A DNA stretch of 8,539 nt from Bacteroidota bacterium (GTDB lineage Bacteria > Bacteroidota > Bacteroidia > Flavobacteriales > Flavobacteriaceae). A model generated the notes under the pieces. The model worked only from the letters and a program-made list of their open reading frames with translations, had not been told where the DNA came from and did not search any database. Shown here piece after piece: positions 6,682 to 8,539 of this stretch (position 1 is its first letter; each line of letters begins with the position of its first letter). The stretch spans positions 1 to 8,539 of the forward strand of contig JAJRPL010000104.1 of the NCBI GenBank assembly GCA_024280815.1. The letters are read 5' to 3'. The position numbers and the translations under genes are program-made.

Positions 6682-7390
6682 GAAAGTTTTAATATTATTA
6701 ATAATAGCATTAATATTATCTTGTGCTAATAGGACAACAAAAAACAACCCTTTCAAAAAGAATGATACAATAAGCAAATCTCACTCACATCTAAAGAATG
6801 ATAGTAAGGGAGAGTTTAGTATTTTTTTAAATAAAATTGATAAAATTTCTATACCCTTTAATTCTAAAAGCTTAAAAAAATACATTACTTTTAAGTATAG
6901 CCATGATGCAGATGGAATTAATAGTGAGGTTAAACTTCATCATAATAAATTAAATTTAACTCCAAACGTAAAAGAGTACTTCTCAAATAGTAAAAGAACT
7001 TCATATAAAAAAACAGAAAAAAGTGAATATTTGGAAGGTGCATATTTTTATCCTGTTGGTAAGATTAGTAAAGATTCGATTGTATTAATAATTTTTTTAT
7101 ATCAAGATTTTGAGGGTATAATGCCCTCTTTAATAACTCAAGTTAATAGTTATGATTATTCTAGTACATTAATTGATACTTTAGTATTAGATAGAAAATT
7201 TCATTTCGAGCTATTATATTCGAATGATTTTGAAATTAATGAAGATAGAATTAGTATTGTAGAAAAAATCATTAACTATTATGATATAAATGATGACTTG
7301 ATTAATCAACATGAAAAACCAAAAATTGCAAGAAATGAAATAGAGTTATCAATAACAAATGACGGCTATTTTAGTTGTGATAAAAGATGA
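6653..7390 (+). CDS. Lipoprotein, probable immunity protein for the peptidase effector
   Basis: A 245-residue protein with a lipoprotein signal: basic KINKK, a hydrophobic stretch (VLILLIIALIL) and the lipobox ILSC with Cys24. The residues after the Cys (ANRTTKN) lack the acidic run that sends Bacteroidota lipoproteins to the cell surface, so it probably faces the periplasm. The mature part starts with a Ser/Lys/Asn-rich tether to about residue 55. A mixed domain follows, with YLEGAYFYPVGKISKDSIVL, LIIFLYQDFEG and a YSSTLIDTLVLDRKF motif. I do not recognise the family. The start lies inside the last codons of the metallopeptidase domain, so the two are probably translated together. A periplasmic lipoprotein directly after a wall-degrading effector is the classic layout of an immunity gene; this is inference, and direct inhibition is untested. 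Confidence 0.82.
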   Translation: MISFLSKINKKVLILLIIALILSCANRTTKNNPFKKNDTISKSHSHLKNDSKGEFSIFLNKIDKISIPFNSKSLKKYITFKYSHDADGINSEVKLHHNKLNLTPNVKEYFSNSKRTSYKKTEKSEYLEGAYFYPVGKISKDSIVLIIFLYQDFEGIMPSLITQVNSYDYSSTLIDTLVLDRKFHFELLYSNDFEINEDRISIVEKIINYYDINDDLINQHEKPKIARNEIELSITNDGYFSCDKR

Positions 7391-7394
7391 AGAA

Positions 7395-7760
7395 ATGAAA
7401 AGCCAATTAAACCCTTTGGCAAGCTGTCAATTCAGAGTAATAGCAAGTGGGACTATTACTAAAAAAGAAAGTACATTATTTGGTAATATCCAATATTACA
7501 AAGTGAAAATAGATGCAATTGGTGTATATGTAAAGGATAGTTTTGATTTTATTACAAAGGATGAATACTTAGGTGATTGGTCTCCAAAAAACAATTCGGT
7601 AAAAATAAATCCATATTTACCAGCCTTCATTGGGTACACGATTGAAAATAAAAGCTATAGAGAATATTATAATAAGGGTATGGACTATAATTTGTATTCT
7701 AATATTAAAAAAGTAAAAGTTGATTATGAATTTACAGCAACAACAATTGAGTTGGAATAA
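7395..7760 (+). CDS. Orphan C-terminal fragment of a DUF6402-like effector
   Basis: The 121 residues from MKSQLNPLA align along nearly their whole length with the last 120 residues of the DUF4280 effector at 1528. LASCQFRVIASGTIT matches LANSELRLSVNGYVT, AIGVYVKDSFDF matches EVAIYLRDSYDF, and YLGDWSPKNN matches PLGIWNPSSN. Everything upstream (cap, linker, first half of the DUF6402 domain) is missing. In-frame stops lie just upstream, at 7341 and 7353, so it is not simply frameshifted from the lipoprotein gene. I chose the ATG at 7395, four bases after the lipoprotein stop and after GATGAAG; an in-frame ATG at 7359 would add 12 unrelated residues and overlap the lipoprotein. Without a delivery domain it cannot act as a T6SS effector alone. 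It is probably a relic or a silent toxin tip, and expression is uncertain. Confidence 0.75.
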   Translation: MKSQLNPLASCQFRVIASGTITKKESTLFGNIQYYKVKIDAIGVYVKDSFDFITKDEYLGDWSPKNNSVKINPYLPAFIGYTIENKSYREYYNKGMDYNLYSNIKKVKVDYEFTATTIELE

Positions 7761-8198
7761 AAAATTTACAATAGTAATTCATAGTATTCTGTTTTTTATT
7801 TTTAGCAGCATACTATATTTTATTATATCTCAGGCATTCAAAGTGGTTAGGTCCCCTTATCAGGTGTCAGCTTACCATTGGGAGTTTCCGTACCACTTTA
7901 TTGGAGTTTTTTCAATCTGTTTTTTAGTGAATCTATTTTTTTTAGAAATAGTATATTAATAAATAAGAAAAAATACATCATGTATTTTATATTTTATGGA
8001 GTATGGATAATAACTTCTCTCCTTTTTAGTGGGTTGCTTTGGTCATATTTTGATATGTCTGCTGGATATTTTCCTGAAACAAGTCAATTGTTTACCAAAA
8101 TAGTAATGGATATGTTTTATGGTTTAATATGGGGAGGTAAAATAATACTATTTTCTTTTCCTTATAATTTGTTGCTATTAGTATTGTCTTTTTTTTAA
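7726..8198 (+). pseudogene. Four-helix membrane protein broken by a frameshift in a T8 run
   Basis: Two overlapping frames together encode one plausible membrane protein of about 157 residues. The first starts at ATG 7726 (MNLQQQQLSWNKKFT), contains helices 1 and 2 (VIHSILFFIFSSILYFII; FIGVFSICFLVNLFF) and stops at 7959. The second carries on after the TTTTTTTT at 7936-7943 with RNSILINKKKYIMYF, helix 3 (GVWIITSLLFSGLLWSYF) and helix 4 (FSFPYNLLLLVLSFF), stopping at 8198. One extra T joins them as NLFFFRNSIL. The start overlaps the DUF6402 fragment by 35 bases, the position expected for an immunity gene coupled to its toxin. Length and topology match the protein at 3501, but sequence similarity is not evident. 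It could be a decayed gene, a slippage-controlled gene or a sequencing error. Confidence 0.7.
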
Positions 8199-8205
8199 TT
8201 AAAAA

Positions 8206-8250
8206 TATTAGGAAAATTAAAATGAAGGTTAACTAATATGAAAAAGATTA
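8206..8250 (+). repeat. Leader repeat, copy 2, with ribosome binding site
   Basis: This is the second copy of the leader at 3984-4028. It keeps the GAAGG sequence (8224-8228) nine bases before the ATG at 8238, the four-codon MKVN reading frame (8222-8236) and the first codons MKKI. The only difference in the 25-base core is AAT to AAC, which leaves the MKVN frame unchanged. Similarity appears to reach further upstream, with a small indel, into the TTTTTTAATTAA that contains the stop of the broken membrane gene. Confidence 0.8.
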
Positions 8251-8498
8251 TTTACATAATATTTGGGGAAATACTTTTGTTGAGCGGAGTTGGATACTAT
8301 TTGTATCAACAGTCCATGCGACTAGCTACTTATTCAAGCACTGTTGGGAATTGTGAATTAATTACACAAAGGGAAAGAGGTATTTTCACCCCTACTTCTG
8401 ATAGTAGTATTGAGATAGAATGGGATCTAGAAAACAATCAAGTTTGGTATGGAAGAGGTAAAACTATTAATTTAAAAACAGGAGAAGTAGGATGTTAA
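8238..8498 (+). CDS. Small single-pass membrane protein, copy 3, internally shortened
   Basis: An 86-residue paralogue of the proteins at 3060 and 4016. It keeps the MKKI hydrophobic anchor (residues 3-22) and the C-terminal half (SIEIEWDLENNQVWYGRGK, then INLKTGEV). It lacks about 33 residues in the middle: after ERGIF it jumps to TPTSDSS, so the glycine-rich MTMPG turn and the LLDKNGKVIS strand are gone. The frame is kept, so the gene may still be expressed. The exported part has two cysteines (GNC and the terminal GC) that the other copies lack and that could form a disulfide. The start is supported by the repeated leader with GAAGG. Position after a four-helix membrane gene and before a MAxTND gene mirrors copy 2. 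Confidence 0.78.
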   Translation: MKKIIYIIFGEILLLSGVGYYLYQQSMRLATYSSTVGNCELITQRERGIFTPTSDSSIEIEWDLENNQVWYGRGKTINLKTGEVGC

Positions 8499-8517
8499 AA
8501 AAATAAAGCAATATACT

Positions 8518-8539
8518 ATGGCAGAAACGAATGATAAAG
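8518..8539 (+). CDS. Start of another MAxTND effector gene, cut by the window end
   Basis: Only seven codons are visible, reading MAETNDK. They resemble the start of the effector at 4391 (MANTNDN) both as protein and as DNA, and the gene follows a copy of the same small membrane protein, 19 bases after its stop (15 bases in the first copy). I infer a second effector with the same N-terminal delivery region. Its toxin domain lies beyond the window. Confidence 0.6.

Noticed and set aside
1..8539. tRNA, rRNA, CRISPR arrays, insertion sequences
   Set aside because: The window is almost fully coding, with no gap over about 85 bases; I saw no short regularly spaced repeats, no transposase and no RNA gene motifs.

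Overview
The window is very AT-rich. All genes lie on the + strand, tightly packed and often overlapping by ATGA or a few codons. Clear Shine-Dalgarno sequences are scarce and several starts are preceded by A-rich tracts. Together with a VgrG followed by a DUF4280 (PAAR-like) protein, this points to a Bacteroidota genome, most likely a member of the Flavobacteriaceae, carrying a type VI secretion system of the Bacteroidota type (T6SS-iii). The species cannot be told from this window.

Layout. Bases 2-742 are the 3' end of vgrG, the spike of the injection machine (gp5 OB-fold and beta-helix needle). Next is an unrecognised cytoplasmic protein (752-1531), placed where an effector adaptor would be expected. 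It overlaps a 511-residue specialised effector (1528-3063) with an N-terminal DUF4280 cap, a 'PEIIDAYW' linker and a C-terminal domain I read as DUF6402. Three small membrane genes follow: a single-pass protein (3060-3419), a four-helix protein (3501-3947) and a paralogue of the first (4016-4375). These are candidate immunity genes.

The second effector (4391-6681) has no PAAR-like cap. It begins MANTND, contains beta-rich linker domains including another 'PEIIDAYW', and ends in a domain with the zinc-ligand pattern of M15/LAS peptidoglycan peptidases (HxxGxxxD, later HxH). As given, it is split by a single-base frameshift near 5750-5765. A lipoprotein gene (6653-7390) overlaps its end and is its obvious immunity candidate.

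The third block looks like a partly degraded repeat of the first. It holds an orphan C-terminal piece of a DUF6402 protein (7395-7760), a four-helix membrane protein broken by a frameshift in a run of eight T (7726-8198), a shortened third paralogue of the small anchored protein (8238-8498), and the first codons of another MAxTND gene (8518 onward). The leader before 4016 is closely repeated before 8238.

Overall this is an effector/immunity accumulation zone downstream of vgrG, shaped by duplication, toxin-tip displacement and possibly gene decay. Two single-base frameshifts in short homopolymers could instead be sequencing errors. Product names rest on reading motifs by eye; no database search was possible.
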